A DNA stretch of 59,727 bases from Saccharopolyspora aridisoli (GTDB lineage: Bacteria; Actinomycetota; Actinomycetes; Mycobacteriales; Pseudonocardiaceae), in contig NZ_SMKV01000034.1 in the NCBI RefSeq assembly GCF_004348445.1, positions 1 through 59,727 of the forward strand, in the 5' to 3' direction. Position numbers and translations under genes: made by a program. How positions within the stretch are numbered: the first letter of the stretch is position 1; every line of letters begins with the position of its first letter. This document shows positions 30,275-40,229 of this stretch, piece after piece. Below the pieces are notes generated by a model. It was not told where the DNA came from. It worked only from the letters and a program-made list of their open reading frames with translations, and made no database searches.

Positions 30275-31792
30275 ATGTCCACCGACACCACCACCGTCCC
30301 GACTGCAGCCGCCACCAAGCCGCAGGTCGCAGTGAACGACGTCGGGACGGAGGAGGACTTCCTCGCCGCCGTCGACCAGACCATCAAGTACTTCAACGAT
30401 GGGGACATTGTTGAGGGCACCATCGTCAAGGTCGACCGTGACGAGGTGCTGCTTGACATCGGCTACAAGACCGAGGGCGTCATCCCGTCCCGGGAACTGT
30501 CGATCAAGCACGACGTCGACCCCGCCGAGGTCGTCACCGTTGGTGACTTCGTCGAGGCGCTTGTTCTCCAGAAGGAGGACAAGGAAGGCCGACTGATCCT
30601 CTCCAAGAAGCGCGCCCAGTACGAGCGTGCCTGGGGCACCATCGAGGAGCTCAAGGAGAAGGACGAGCCCGTCAAGGGCACCGTCATCGAGGTCGTCAAG
30701 GGCGGCCTCATCCTCGACATCGGGCTGCGCGGCTTCCTGCCGGCGTCCCTGGTCGAGATGCGCCGTGTCCGCGACCTGCAGCCCTACGTCGGCCGCGAGC
30801 TCGAAGCCAAGATCATCGAGCTGGACAAGAACCGCAACAACGTGGTCCTGTCCCGTCGCGCCTGGCTGGAGCAGACCCAGTCCGAGGTCCGCAGCGAGTT
30901 CCTCAACCAGCTGCAGAAGGGCCAGGTCCGCAAGGGCGTCGTGTCCTCCATCGTCAACTTCGGTGCGTTCGTCGACCTCGGTGGGGTCGACGGTCTGGTG
31001 CACGTCTCCGAGCTGTCCTGGAAGCACATCGACCACCCGTCCGAGGTCGTCGAGGTCGGCCAGGAAGTCACCGTCGAGGTCCTCGACGTCGACATGGACC
31101 GCGAGCGCGTCTCGCTGTCGCTGAAGGCCACCCAGGAAGACCCGTGGCGTCAGTTCGCCCGCACCCACGCGATCGGCCAGATCGTGCCGGGCAAGGTCAC
31201 CAAGCTGGTGCCGTTCGGTGCGTTCGTCCGCGTCGACGAGGGCATCGAGGGCCTGGTCCACATCTCCGAGCTGGCCGAGCGCCACGTGGAGATCCCGGAG
31301 CAGGTCGTCCAGGTCGGCGACGAGGTGATGATCAAGGTCATCGACATCGACCTCGAGCGTCGCCGGATCTCCCTGTCGCTGAAGCAGGCCAACGAGGGCT
31401 TCAGCCCCGACTCGGAGTTCGACCCGACCCAGTACGGCATGGCTGCCGAGTACGACAACGAAGGCAACTACATCTACCCCGAGGGCTTCGATCCGGAGAC
31501 CCAGGAGTGGCAGGAGGGCTTCGAGTCGGCTCGCGAGGAGTGGGAGCGCCAGTACGCCGAGGCGCACACCCGCTACGAGAAGCACATCGCGCAGATCACG
31601 AAGGCCCGTCAGGCCGACGCCGAGGCCGCGGCTGCCGCGGCCGCCGGTGGTGGCGAGGACGAGCAGCCGGCTCCGGCCGGTGGTGGCGGCAACTACTCGT
31701 CGGCTTCGAACGACGAGCAGCAGGACAGCGGCTCGCTCGCGAGCGACGCCCAGCTGGCCGCCCTCCGCGAGAAGCTCTCCGGTGGTGCGTGA
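30275..31792 (+). CDS. rpsA: 30S ribosomal protein S1
   Basis: A 505-residue RNA-binding ribosomal protein with four S1 domains at about residues 33-105, 120-187, 206-277 and 290-362 (for example GDIVEGTIVKVDRDEVLLDI, VSSIVNFGAFVDLGGVDGLV, KVTKLVPFGAFVRVDEGIEG). The later tail is acidic, then Ala/Gly-rich, and ends ALREKLSGGA, as in actinobacteria, which have fewer domains than the six of E. coli. It recruits mRNAs for initiation. ATG 30275 is preferred over ATG 30215, whose extra residues are not conserved. The 230-bp upstream gap shared with the methyltransferase gene holds the promoter. Confidence 0.96.
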   Translation: MSTDTTTVPTAAATKPQVAVNDVGTEEDFLAAVDQTIKYFNDGDIVEGTIVKVDRDEVLLDIGYKTEGVIPSRELSIKHDVDPAEVVTVGDFVEALVLQKEDKEGRLILSKKRAQYERAWGTIEELKEKDEPVKGTVIEVVKGGLILDIGLRGFLPASLVEMRRVRDLQPYVGRELEAKIIELDKNRNNVVLSRRAWLEQTQSEVRSEFLNQLQKGQVRKGVVSSIVNFGAFVDLGGVDGLVHVSELSWKHIDHPSEVVEVGQEVTVEVLDVDMDRERVSLSLKATQEDPWRQFARTHAIGQIVPGKVTKLVPFGAFVRVDEGIEGLVHISELAERHVEIPEQVVQVGDEVMIKVIDIDLERRRISLSLKQANEGFSPDSEFDPTQYGMAAEYDNEGNYIYPEGFDPETQEWQEGFESAREEWERQYAEAHTRYEKHIAQITKARQADAEAAAAAAAGGGEDEQPAPAGGGGNYSSASNDEQQDSGSLASDAQLAALREKLSGGA

Positions 31793-31822
31793 GCACTGAC
31801 GCCTGAAGGCTGAAGTCCGAAG

Positions 31823-31857
31823 CGGCCCCGCATCCCTCGTGGACGCGGGGCCGTTTC
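31823..31857 (+). terminator. rpsA terminator
   Basis: CGGCCCCGC and GCGGGGCCG form a 9-bp stem with a 13-base loop followed by TTT, 30 bp after rpsA. Confidence 0.8.
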
Positions 31858-31917
31858 GCGTCCGGACACCAGAACTGCCCCCTCACAGACGGGTGATCAG
31901 CTGGCAGGATGTAGCGC

Positions 31918-33105
31918 ATGTTGCGCGTGGGATTGACCGGAGGCATTGGATCGGGGAAGTCGACCGTGGCGCGGCGGTTCGCCGAGCTCGGCGCGGTGGT
32001 GATCGACGCCGACGCGCTCTCGCGCGAGGTCGTCGAACCCGGCAGCGCGGGGTTGGCCGAGCTGGTCGAGCGTTTCGGCGAGGCGATCCTGGACGAGTCC
32101 GGTTCGCTGAACCGGCCGGCGCTGGCGGCCGCGGCGTTCGCCGACGACCAGTCCCGGCTCGACCTCAACGCGATCGTGCATCCCAAGGTCGCTGAGCTGA
32201 CCGCGAAGCGGATGGCCGAAGCCCCCGCCGACTCGGTGCTGGTGCACGACATCCCGCTGCTCGTGGAGGCGGGATACGCTCCGCATTATCACCTGGTGAT
32301 CGTCGTCGATGCAGATGAGGACGTCCGGGTGCGGCGGCTGATCGAGCGCGGGCTCGCCGAGCAGGACGCACGCGCGCGCATCGCCGCGCAGGCCACCGGC
32401 GAGCAGCGGCGCGAGGCCGCCGACGTGTGGCTGGACAACGCGGGCTCGGTCGAGGACCTGCTGACGAGCGTCGACCAGCTGTGGCAGGACCGCTTGGTGC
32501 CCTTCGAGCAGAACCTGCGGCTCCGGCAGCGCGCCGAGCCCATGCCACCGGAGCTCGTCGACCGGAATCCGGAGTGGGCGGCCCAGGCTCGTCGGCTGAT
32601 CGCCCGCGTGGAGCGAGCGGCAGGGCAGCGGGCGGTGCGCGTGGACCACGTCGGCTCCACCTCGGTGCCGATCATCGCCAAGGACGTCATCGACCTCCAG
32701 CTCACCGTCCGCACCCTCGCCGACGCCGACGCCCTGGCGGACCCGCTGGGCGATGCGGGCTTCCCGGTCGTGCCCGGCAGCGACCACGACCACTCCCACG
32801 ACTTCGCCCCGGAGCCGGAGCAGTGGTCCAAGCGCTTGCACGCCGCAGCGGACCCCGGCCGCCACGTGCACTTGCACGTCCGGGTCGAGGGCACCGCGGC
32901 CTGGCGGGTGGCCCTGCTGTTCCCCGACTGGCTCCGGGCGGACCCGCAGGCCCGCGAGGACTACCTCGCGACGAAGCGGCAGGTCGCCGAAGCCCACGCT
33001 GGCGACCCGGACCACGAGGGCTATGCCGAGGCGAAGGAACCCTGGTTCGCCGCGAACCTCCCCAGGGCCATGACCTGGGCGGAAACCACCGGCTGGACCC
33101 CCTGA
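31918..33105 (+). CDS. coaE: Dephospho-CoA kinase fused to a GrpB-like nucleotidyltransferase domain
   Basis: A 395-residue protein. Residues 1-200 are CoaE, which phosphorylates dephospho-CoA in the last step of coenzyme A synthesis: P-loop LTGGIGSGKSTVARRF, IDADALSREVVEPGSAG, HPKVAELTAKRM and HDIPLLVEAGYAPHYHLVIV. Residues 215-395 are a GrpB/UPF0157 domain (RVDHVGSTSVPIIAKDVIDL, VHLHVRVEGTAAWRVALLFP). This fusion is also known from Mycobacterium CoaE, where the added domain affects folding or regulation of the kinase. AGGATG lies 7 bases before the ATG. Confidence 0.95.
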   Translation: MLRVGLTGGIGSGKSTVARRFAELGAVVIDADALSREVVEPGSAGLAELVERFGEAILDESGSLNRPALAAAAFADDQSRLDLNAIVHPKVAELTAKRMAEAPADSVLVHDIPLLVEAGYAPHYHLVIVVDADEDVRVRRLIERGLAEQDARARIAAQATGEQRREAADVWLDNAGSVEDLLTSVDQLWQDRLVPFEQNLRLRQRAEPMPPELVDRNPEWAAQARRLIARVERAAGQRAVRVDHVGSTSVPIIAKDVIDLQLTVRTLADADALADPLGDAGFPVVPGSDHDHSHDFAPEPEQWSKRLHAAADPGRHVHLHVRVEGTAAWRVALLFPDWLRADPQAREDYLATKRQVAEAHAGDPDHEGYAEAKEPWFAANLPRAMTWAETTGWTP

Positions 33106-33133
33106 CGCTCGCACCGGGGCAACTGGGCGAGGG

Positions 33134-33640
33134 TCACCAGGGGTCGAAGATGCCCCGGTGGGCGAGCCACTGGTTGATCGACCGGTGGTGGCTGATCTCG
33201 TCGAGCGTGCGGTGGACCGTCTGGAACGCGTAGTCGGCCTCGCTCTGGCGGATGGCACCGGTGGCCACCGCGGAGGCGAACTCCGCTGCCCTGGTGATGC
33301 GGGGCCGGCCTCGGTCCGAGAGCTCCAGGCCCAGCAGGAGGTCCGTGGTGGCCCAGGAGCGGGTGTCGCGGTGGATGGTGACCGCGGTGAGCGTGCTTGG
33401 GCTCGGTTGGGAGTGCCGGTTGCGCGGGCGGAACTTCGTCAGGCGCAGGCCCAGGTCGGCCAGCAACCAGGTGATCTCGACGTCGTGCTCCGGGGCCTGC
33501 GGGGTCGGGCACTCCACGGCGAGTCCCCACCGCTCGACGTGGCAGACCTCCAGCTGGTGCACGTACCCGGAAGGATGTCTGCGCTGCGAGCTGAAGAGAT
33601 CGATGACTTCCACCATCTTGGGGGAGATCGCAGCGCTCAC
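33134..33640 (-). CDS. Conserved hypothetical protein next to coaE
   Basis: A 168-residue soluble protein (SPKMVEVIDLFSSQRRHPSG, VEITWLLADLGLRLTKFRPR, QTVHRTLDEISHHRSINQWL). I do not recognise a family with confidence. The first half is beta-rich and resembles the barrel of the DUF402 protein encoded next to it. The last third is helical with EADYAFQTVHRT. It converges on coaE with 28 bp between the stops. The spot corresponds to Rv1632c in Mycobacterium, but homology cannot be tested here. Confidence 0.6.
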   Translation of the reverse strand: MSAAISPKMVEVIDLFSSQRRHPSGYVHQLEVCHVERWGLAVECPTPQAPEHDVEITWLLADLGLRLTKFRPRNRHSQPSPSTLTAVTIHRDTRSWATTDLLLGLELSDRGRPRITRAAEFASAVATGAIRQSEADYAFQTVHRTLDEISHHRSINQWLAHRGIFDPW

Positions 33641-33756
33641 AGTTCTAGAGAGTAGCCGCGAAAACCGGCAACGAGATCATCAGCACCGGCTTTTCACGTA
33701 ACTTTTGCGCAATGGTCGGCCGGCGCCGGGAATTGCGCCGGGTCCAGCGGTGGTGA

Positions 33757-34353
33757 TCACTCCGTTGGCGGTAGCGAACGTTGGCCGGGTACGGGAGCTT
33801 GGGTGGGTTGCCCACTCCACGACAGCTCGATGTCGTTGGTGCGCAACCACTTCGGCAGATCGTAGCCGCAGTGGGTGATGCCCTCCAGCGCCGCGCAGGC
33901 CCGCCGCATCGCGCGCTCGGCCGTTCCGGGTTCGAGGAGTCCGGATTGGACCGCGAGCACGAATTCGTCCACGTCGAGGAGTTCCACGTCCCGGGCCTGG
34001 CGCACTTCCAGGTCCAGGTAGTGGTCGACGGTCCGCCATCGGGTGTCACCCGGTTCGACGTCAACGAGATCGAGGTAGAAGTCGAGGTCCCGTTCGTGGC
34101 CGGGCCGCCAGTGCCAGCGCGTCACCCGCAACCCCAGCGAGGGCAGCAACCACGACTCCAGCCCGGCGATCTTCGGCTGCCCCGGCAGCGGCCGGGCGAG
34201 GTAGAGCCCGAAGGGCTCGCGGCGGAAGCGGCTCACGGTGCGCACGTGGCCCTTGGGGTCGGTGTTGGTGCCCGCCGCGAGGTCGAAGACCTCGGTCTTC
34301 GGCGGGTGCACTGGCAGTCCCAGCCGCTCGGCGATCTCCCGCTGAGTGGTCAC
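33757..34353 (-). CDS. DUF402 protein (FomD/nucleotide-phosphatase-like barrel)
   Basis: About 198 residues. The body has the DUF402 pattern (FGLYLARPLPGQPKIAGLES, HERDLDFYLDLVDVEPGDTR, RTVDHYLDLEVRQARDVELL, DVDEFVLAVQSG), including the cluster of Asp residues that binds metal in FomD-type hydrolases of diphosphates. GTG 34353 follows TATGGT by 6 bases with no ribosome site, so the message is probably leaderless. It diverges from uvrB. Substrate unknown. Confidence 0.75.
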   Translation of the reverse strand: MTTQREIAERLGLPVHPPKTEVFDLAAGTNTDPKGHVRTVSRFRREPFGLYLARPLPGQPKIAGLESWLLPSLGLRVTRWHWRPGHERDLDFYLDLVDVEPGDTRWRTVDHYLDLEVRQARDVELLDVDEFVLAVQSGLLEPGTAERAMRRACAALEGITHCGYDLPKWLRTNDIELSWSGQPTQAPVPGQRSLPPTE

Positions 34354-34534
34354 ACCGACACCATAAGCGACCGCATGAGGCGGGCGCGACGTCCGAAGCA
34401 CGCCGCGCCCGCTATCTCTCTTCCACTGTTCGCAGGTCACCTCCCTAGTGGTCGGGGCCGGTGACGCATCCCATTGTCCGCCCTCATCGGCCTGGTGGCA
34501 CCCCGTGACGGAACATGATGTCAGTGGTGCCTCG

Positions 34535-34540
34535 TACGCT
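34535..34540 (+). promoter_or_regulatory. -10 box close to the uvrB start
   Basis: TACGCT ends 7 bases before GTG 34548. The same box at the same distance precedes the element Nudix gene. I see no LexA-type operator nearby. Confidence 0.5.
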
Positions 34541-34547
34541 GGGGAAC

Positions 34548-36713
34548 GTGGCTTTTGCGACTGAGCGCCCCGACGACTCCGTGCTGGCGCACTCCGAGTT
34601 CCGCCCGGTTGGCGACATCCCCCGGACCGACGCCCGGTTCCGCATGGTCAGCGACTACGACCCGGCCGGTGACCAGCCGCAGGCCATCGAGGACCTGGAA
34701 CGCCGGATCAACTCCGGCGAGAAGGACGTGGTGCTGCTCGGCGCCACCGGCACCGGCAAGTCGGCCACCACCGCGTGGCTGGTCGAGCGGGTGCAGCGCC
34801 CCACGCTGGTGCTGGAGCCCAACAAGACGCTGGCCGCCCAGATGGCCAACGAGCTGCGCGGATTCTTCCCGGACAACGCCGTGGAGTACTTCGTCAGCTA
34901 CTACGACTACTACCAGCCCGAGGCCTACGTCCCGCAGACCGACACCTACATCGAGAAGGACTCCTCGATCAACGAGGACGTCGAGCGGCTGCGCCACTCC
35001 GCGACCTCGAACCTGCTCTCCCGCCGGGACTGCGTGGTGGTCTCCTCGGTCTCCTGCATCTACGGCCTCGGCACGCCGCAGTCCTACCTCGACCGCGCGA
35101 TCCCGCTGGCGGTCGGCGGCGAGATCGATCGCGACGTGTTCCTGCGCGCACTGGTGGACGTGCAGTACAGCCGCAACGACATCGCCTTCGCCCGCGGCAC
35201 GTTCCGGGTGCGCGGCGACACCGTCGAGATCATCCCCGCCTACGAGGAGCTGGCGGTGCGGGTGGAGTTCTTCGGCGACGAGATCGACCGGCTCTACTAC
35301 CTGCACCCGCTCACCGGTGAGATCGTCCGCGAGGTTCAGGAGCTGCGGATCTTCCCAGCCACGCACTACGTCGCCGGTCCGGAGCGGATGGACAAGGCCA
35401 TCCGCGCCATCGAGGGCGAGCTCGAGGACCAGCTGGGCCGCTTGGAGAAGCAGAACAAGCTGCTGGAGGCCCAGCGGCTGCGGATGCGCACCCAGTACGA
35501 CATCGAGATGATGCGCCAGGTCGGGTTCTGCTCGGGCATCGAGAACTACTCGCGCCACATCGACGGCCGCGAGGCGGGTTCGGCGCCGGCGACGCTGATC
35601 GACTACTTCCCGGATGACTTCCTGCTGATCGTCGACGAGTCGCACGTGACGGTCCCGCAGATCGGCGGCATGTACGAAGGCGACGCCTCCCGGAAGCGGA
35701 CGCTGGTCGAACACGGCTTCCGGCTGCCCAGCGCGCTGGACAACCGGCCGCTGACCTTCGAGGAGTTCTCCGACCGCATCGGCCAGACCGTCTACCTGTC
35801 GGCCACGCCCGGTCCGTACGAGGTGGCGCAGGCGGGCGGCGAGTTCGTCGAGCAGGTCATCCGCCCGACCGGTCTGATCGACCCGGAGGTCGTCGTCAAG
35901 CCCACCGAGGGCCAGATCGACGACCTGGTGCACGAGATCCGCGAGCGCGCCGACCGCGACGAGCGGGTGCTGGTGACCACGCTGACCAAGAAGATGGCCG
36001 AGGACCTCACCGACTACCTGCTGGAGCTGGGCATCAGGGTGCGCTACCTGCACTCGGAGGTCGACACCCTGCGGCGGGTGGAGCTGCTGCGGCAGCTGCG
36101 GCTCGGCGAGTACGACGTGCTGATCGGCATCAACCTGCTGCGCGAGGGCCTGGACCTGCCGGAGGTCTCGCTGGTGTCGATCCTGGACGCCGACAAGGAG
36201 GGCTTCCTGCGCTCCGGGACGTCGCTGGTGCAGACCATCGGGCGCGCTGCGCGCAACGTCTCCGGCCAGGTGCACATGTACGCCGACCGGATCACCGACT
36301 CGATGCAGCACGCCATCGACGAGACCAACCGGCGCCGAGCCAAGCAGATCGCCTACAACGAAGAGCGCGGCATCGATCCGCAGCCGCTGCGCAAGAAGAT
36401 CGCTGACATCCTCGACCGCGTCTACAGCGAGGCCGAGGACACCGAGGAGTCGGTGTCGGTGGGCGGTTCGGGCCGCAACACCTCGCGCGGGAAGAAGCCT
36501 TCGGGCGAGGCGGTGGCCAGCGCCGGCCTGCTGGAGGACCGCGACATCTCCGCGATGCCGCGCGCCGAGATGGCGGACCTGGTGCAGCAGCTCAACGACC
36601 AGATGATGAACGCCGCGCGGGAGTTGCAGTTCGAGCTGGCGGCCAGGTTGCGCGACGAGATCGCCGACCTGAAGAAGGAGATCCGCGGGATGGACGCCGC
36701 AGGCATCGAATGA
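34548..36713 (+). CDS. uvrB: Excinuclease ABC subunit UvrB
   Basis: A 721-residue helicase-like repair protein that verifies damage after UvrA and places UvrC. Visible parts: Walker [21 protein letters not shown], the beta-hairpin [20 protein letters not shown] with [24 protein letters not shown]-type box [18 protein letters not shown], helicase motifs [40 protein letters not shown] and [20 protein letters not shown], and a C-terminal UVR motif ([38 protein letters not shown]) that binds UvrC. GTG 34548 is chosen as the first codon after the -10 box. Confidence 0.97.
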   Translation: MAFATERPDDSVLAHSEFRPVGDIPRTDARFRMVSDYDPAGDQPQAIEDLERRINSGEKDVVLLGATGTGKSATTAWLVERVQRPTLVLEPNKTLAAQMANELRGFFPDNAVEYFVSYYDYYQPEAYVPQTDTYIEKDSSINEDVERLRHSATSNLLSRRDCVVVSSVSCIYGLGTPQSYLDRAIPLAVGGEIDRDVFLRALVDVQYSRNDIAFARGTFRVRGDTVEIIPAYEELAVRVEFFGDEIDRLYYLHPLTGEIVREVQELRIFPATHYVAGPERMDKAIRAIEGELEDQLGRLEKQNKLLEAQRLRMRTQYDIEMMRQVGFCSGIENYSRHIDGREAGSAPATLIDYFPDDFLLIVDESHVTVPQIGGMYEGDASRKRTLVEHGFRLPSALDNRPLTFEEFSDRIGQTVYLSATPGPYEVAQAGGEFVEQVIRPTGLIDPEVVVKPTEGQIDDLVHEIRERADRDERVLVTTLTKKMAEDLTDYLLELGIRVRYLHSEVDTLRRVELLRQLRLGEYDVLIGINLLREGLDLPEVSLVSILDADKEGFLRSGTSLVQTIGRAARNVSGQVHMYADRITDSMQHAIDETNRRRAKQIAYNEERGIDPQPLRKKIADILDRVYSEAEDTEESVSVGGSGRNTSRGKKPSGEAVASAGLLEDRDISAMPRAEMADLVQQLNDQMMNAARELQFELAARLRDEIADLKKEIRGMDAAGIE

Positions 36714-36718
36714 AGCTG

Positions 36719-36758
36719 CGATCGCGGAAGGTGATCAAGGTCTCGCCTTCTGCGATCG
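36719..36758 (+). terminator. uvrB terminator
   Basis: CGATCGCGGAAGGTG and CGCCTTCTGCGATCG pair over 15 positions with one mismatch and one wobble, with a 10-base loop. Confidence 0.6.
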
Positions 36759-37433
36759 GGCGTTCCCGCCGCGTTCCGACCCGCGACGCGCGTTTCGGAC
36801 TTACCGTCTAGTTCTGGTCTTGACCTCGGACAATTCCTGTTTTCGTCCACAAAGGACTCTGATTTGCAAGAATCCGCTCTCCGGTCGAGTTGATTTCCTC
36901 ACAGAGCTCTCAGGTTCTCGCCACCAGCGGTGATTACGGTCCGTTGTTCGACTCACCGTAAAGGGGGTACCCGGCATTGGTGAGCTACGGTAATTTCCCA
37001 CTCCGGCTGTGCTCACGTGGACAGTACCGGCTTGTGAGGAAACGGAGTTTTCGCCATGGATCTCGACAGATCGCCAAGACCTCGTTCCCTCCGGGGTCCG
37101 ACGGCGATCCGACCCGAGATCGAGCCTGCTCCACGTGAACGCGCCAGGACTGGGCAACCCCAACGTCCCCAATGCTGAAGACGTGCCACCCCCTTCTCTC
37201 CCGGTAGATCAACGTTGCGCCCCGGGCACCCCCACTGCTCGGGCCGGTGCCTAGCGCGCGTTTGAAGGTGGGGCCGCCCTTTCACCTCGGAACGAATGAG
37301 ACGACGAACGCGGTAACCCACCCGCGCCGAATTCCGGTGCGCGACCGGTTCGTCCTATCAAACGTGCCTGAATCCGCCCTCATTTCGCGAACCACCCCCT
37401 CGCGAGAGCCTTTCCCAGGAAGGACCACACGGA
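36759..37433. other. 675-bp gap between uvrB and the acyl-CoA dehydrogenase
   Basis: I find no gene here. The base composition is more mixed than in neighbouring genes. A 123-codon frame on the minus strand (36801-37172) has no codon bias, domain or ribosome site. The stretch presumably carries the promoter of the next gene, which has AGGACC 7 bases before its ATG, but no -10 box stands out. Confidence 0.5.
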
Positions 37434-38993
37434 ATGGAGTCGACCGAAAGCGGTTCCTCGAACCCCGGCGCGGCGTCGGAGATGCTCGATTTCCTGCGCA
37501 GGTACAGCAGAGAGCAACTCGATTCCCGGCGGATGGACGAGCGTCGGGGCTTCCAGCTGTCCCTGATCCCCGACCTCGCCAACGCGGGCCTGCTCGGCCT
37601 GCAAATTCCCGAGCGCTACCAGGGTCGGGAACTCTCTCACTCCGACACCGTCAAGGTGATGCGGCAGGCCGGTGCGATCGATTGCAACCTGCTCATCCTG
37701 CTCGCCGTGCACAACACGCTCGGCGTGCCACCGATCCAGCACTTCGCCGGCGAGGACGTGCGTTCGGCGGTGCTGCCCGAGCTCGCGCAGGGGCGCAGGC
37801 TCGTGACCAGTGCGGTCAGCGAGCAGAGCATGGGCTCGCACGTGCGGGCGATCACCAGCAGGGCCACCAAGCAGTCCGACGGCTCCTACATCCTCAACGG
37901 CGACAAGCAATGGATCTCGCTGGGCGCCGACGCCAACTTCATCAACGTCTTCGCCCGCCTGACCGACGAGAACGGCCAGGACGCCGGGATCACCGGGTTC
38001 CTCGTCGACACCGCCTCGCCCGGTTTCGTGCGCGGCCCCGAGGTGGTCACGCTCGGCCTCAAGGCCGTGCCGCAGAACAGCCTCAGCCTGGACAACCTGC
38101 GCGTCCCGGCCGAGAGCCTGCTCGGCGAGGAGGGCTCGGGGCCCCTGGTCGCCAAGACCGCGTTCACCCGGGGCAGGCTCGTGCTGGCCACTGGCGCCCT
38201 CGGCGCCGCGATGCGGGCACTGGAACTGGCCCAGCGCTTCGCCCGGCGGCGCGAGGTCGCGACCGGCAACCTCGCCGAGAACGGCCGCATCCAGCAGATC
38301 ATCGCCGAATCGGTGGCAGCGGTCCAGGCCGTGGAGACCCTGATCGAGCACATCGCCGACCTGCTCGACTCGGGCCGCCAGGTCCCCGAGCCCTTCTACT
38401 TCGCGGTGAAGATCCTGGGCTGCGAACTGATGTGGCAGGTGGTCGACCGCTGCCTGCAGCTGCTCGGTGCTCGCGGGTTCGTCGACACCAACGTCGTCGG
38501 CCAGTTCTACCGGGACTACCGGCTGTTCCGGATCTTCGAGGGCAGCACCGAGGCCATCACGGTCTACCTCGGGTCGACGATCCTCAAGCACCCGCAGCAG
38601 TTCTTCTCGATCTTCGACGACTTCGACGTCGACCCGAAGCTCGCCGAGCACGTGTCCCGGATCGACAAGCTGACCACCACCACGACCACCGGTGGACAGC
38701 AGCGGCACATCCTGGCCAGCCAGATCGGTGAACTGGCCTGCTGGGCGATCATGTCGGTGCTCACCGCCGACGGGCGCAACCGCTCCGCGATGTACTCCCA
38801 CACGGCGTCCTGGAGCGAGCAGCAGCTCGTCGACAAGCTGCGCATCGCCGAGGACAGCAGGCCGTTCGTGGAACTGCCGACGGTGGAAGAACTCGCCCGC
38901 CACATCGGCGAGTTCGAGCTGACCATCGGCAACGTCGAGCAGCGCAGGCCTGGTACCCAGCACGACCTGGACCTGCTCCTGCGCCGGGGCTGA
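37434..38993 (+). CDS. Acyl-CoA dehydrogenase with a 130-residue C-terminal extension
   Basis: A 519-residue flavoprotein, longer than the usual 380-400. The core is clear: ANAGLLGLQIPERYQGRELS, VTSAVSEQSMGSHVRA, LNGDKQWISLGADANFINVF, LGARGFVDTNVVGQFYRDYR and FRIFEGSTEAITVYLGS, where the Glu in FEGS is the probable catalytic base. The extension (DPKLAEHVSRIDKLTTTTTT to TIGNVEQRRPGTQHDLDLLL) is helical and may shape the dimer or bind a carrier protein. It stands alone between two terminators, so its acyl substrate and partners are not shown by context. Confidence 0.85.
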   Translation: MESTESGSSNPGAASEMLDFLRRYSREQLDSRRMDERRGFQLSLIPDLANAGLLGLQIPERYQGRELSHSDTVKVMRQAGAIDCNLLILLAVHNTLGVPPIQHFAGEDVRSAVLPELAQGRRLVTSAVSEQSMGSHVRAITSRATKQSDGSYILNGDKQWISLGADANFINVFARLTDENGQDAGITGFLVDTASPGFVRGPEVVTLGLKAVPQNSLSLDNLRVPAESLLGEEGSGPLVAKTAFTRGRLVLATGALGAAMRALELAQRFARRREVATGNLAENGRIQQIIAESVAAVQAVETLIEHIADLLDSGRQVPEPFYFAVKILGCELMWQVVDRCLQLLGARGFVDTNVVGQFYRDYRLFRIFEGSTEAITVYLGSTILKHPQQFFSIFDDFDVDPKLAEHVSRIDKLTTTTTTGGQQRHILASQIGELACWAIMSVLTADGRNRSAMYSHTASWSEQQLVDKLRIAEDSRPFVELPTVEELARHIGEFELTIGNVEQRRPGTQHDLDLLLRRG

Positions 38994-39010
38994 GAACCGC
39001 GCGAAGCATT

Positions 39011-39045
39011 GAGGGGGCGGGACCGCTTTCCGGTCCCGCCCCCTC
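39011..39045. terminator. Bidirectional hairpin terminator
   Basis: GAGGGGGCGGGACCG and CGGTCCCGCCCCCTC are exact 15-base arms around a 5-base loop, between the converging dehydrogenase and conservon operons. Confidence 0.85.
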
Positions 39046-39058
39046 GTCGCAGGTGTGT

Positions 39059-39619
39059 TCAGCCCGCCTGGAGGTCGCGCTCGCGGCGGTGGATCAGGTC
39101 GACGCCTTCACTGGCCAGCGCCTTGATGGCGTTGAGGCCATCGCGGCCCCACGGGCGCACCTCGCTGTCGATGACGCAGACCGTGCCCAGCGCCATGCCG
39201 GTGCGGTCGATCAGCGGAGCACCCAGGTAGGAGCGGACGTTCATCTTGTCCACGACGTCGTTGCCCGCGAAACGCGGGTAGTCGCAGACGTCTTCGAGAA
39301 CCAGCGCCATCCGGCGGGCGATGACGTGCGGGCAGTAACCCGTCTCCATCGGAGCCGAACGCGGGTCGGCGTCGGCGGTGGGGTCTTCCATCCCCGCCAC
39401 CTTGGTGAACAGGCCACCCAGGTACTGGTGGGTGTCGGTGATGAAGTTGACCATGGCGTTGGGCACGCCGAGGGCTTGGGCGACGCGCTGCGCGAACGCG
39501 TCGAACTCGGGATCTGCGGCGTCGCCCAGGCCGAGCTGGCGCAGCCGCGCGGCACGGTCGTGCGCGTGTGAGTCGACGGGGCTGAGGTGCCGGTGTCCGG
39601 CAGCATCGAAGGTCGTCAC
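39059..39619 (-). CDS. GAF-domain protein at the end of the conservon
   Basis: A 186-residue protein made largely of one GAF domain (FAQRVAQALGVPNAMVNFIT, YCPHVIARRMALVLEDVCDY, YLGAPLIDRTGMALGTVCVI). GAF domains sense small ligands or light or redox state. Here a Cys in GYCPHV is in the position where some bind a ligand. It lies 37 bp after cvnD on the same strand, so it is likely the fifth gene of the conservon, in the place often taken by a cytochrome P450 in other cvn operons. No output domain is present. Confidence 0.78.
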   Translation of the reverse strand: MTTFDAAGHRHLSPVDSHAHDRAARLRQLGLGDAADPEFDAFAQRVAQALGVPNAMVNFITDTHQYLGGLFTKVAGMEDPTADADPRSAPMETGYCPHVIARRMALVLEDVCDYPRFAGNDVVDKMNVRSYLGAPLIDRTGMALGTVCVIDSEVRPWGRDGLNAIKALASEGVDLIHRRERDLQAG

Positions 39620-39656
39620 GAGAAGCTCCGATTTCGGTGGGGGATTCGGGACGGGG

Positions 39657-40229
39657 TCATAAGGCGCGGGTCTCCAGCACGTGCTCGATCAGCTGCACCA
39701 GCACCGAGGCCGCGGAGCGGCGGTCGCGCGCATCGCAGAGCACGACGGGGATGTGCGGTTTGATGTCCAGCGCTTGCCGTACCTCCTCGGGTTGGTAGCG
39801 GAAGCTGTTCTCGAACTGGTTGACGGCCACGAGGAAATCGATTCCGCGTCGCTCGAAGAACTCCACGGCCGCGAAGCAGTCCTCCAGCCGACGCGTGTCG
39901 GCCAGGACGACCGCGCCCAGGGCGCCGTCGACCAGGTCGTCCCACATGAACCAGAACCGGTCCTGACCCGGCGTGCCGAACAGGAACAGCACGATGTTCT
40001 GCGGGTCGAACGTGATTCGACCGAAGTCCATCGCCACGGTGGTCGTGGTCTTGTCGCCCACGCCGGTCAGGTCGTCGTGCCCGACGCTGGCGACGGTGAG
40101 CGTCTCCTCCGTGGTCAACGGCTCGATCTCGCTGACCGAATGGATGAACGTGGTCTTCCCGACTCCGAACCCACCCGCTATGAGGAACTTGAACGAGGTC
40201 GGGAATGGCTCAGAGCTGTTGGAGCCCAT
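39657..40229 (-). CDS. cvnD: Conservon GTP-binding protein CvnD
   Basis: A 190-residue Ras/MglA-like GTPase: P-loop FLIAGGFGVGKTTFIHSVSE, switch region TVAMDFGRI, DxxG-like LFGTPGQDRFWFMWDD and specificity motif VAVNQFE (in place of NKxD). GTPases of this type act as molecular switches downstream of the CvnA kinase-like sensor. The start overlaps the cvnC stop by 20 bp. Confidence 0.9.
   Translation of the reverse strand: MGSNSSEPFPTSFKFLIAGGFGVGKTTFIHSVSEIEPLTTEETLTVASVGHDDLTGVGDKTTTTVAMDFGRITFDPQNIVLFLFGTPGQDRFWFMWDDLVDGALGAVVLADTRRLEDCFAAVEFFERRGIDFLVAVNQFENSFRYQPEEVRQALDIKPHIPVVLCDARDRRSAASVLVQLIEHVLETRAL

Noticed and set aside
34521..36311. Long open frame antisense to uvrB
   Set aside because: Explained by third-position GC bias; the plus strand encodes complete UvrB.
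36801..37172. 123-codon minus-strand frame in the uvrB to dehydrogenase gap
   Set aside because: No ribosome site, codon bias or recognisable domain; stays unassigned.
37434..38993. Start of a lipid or polyketide biosynthesis cluster
   Set aside because: The dehydrogenase stands alone between terminators, with no carrier protein, synthase or ligase beside it.
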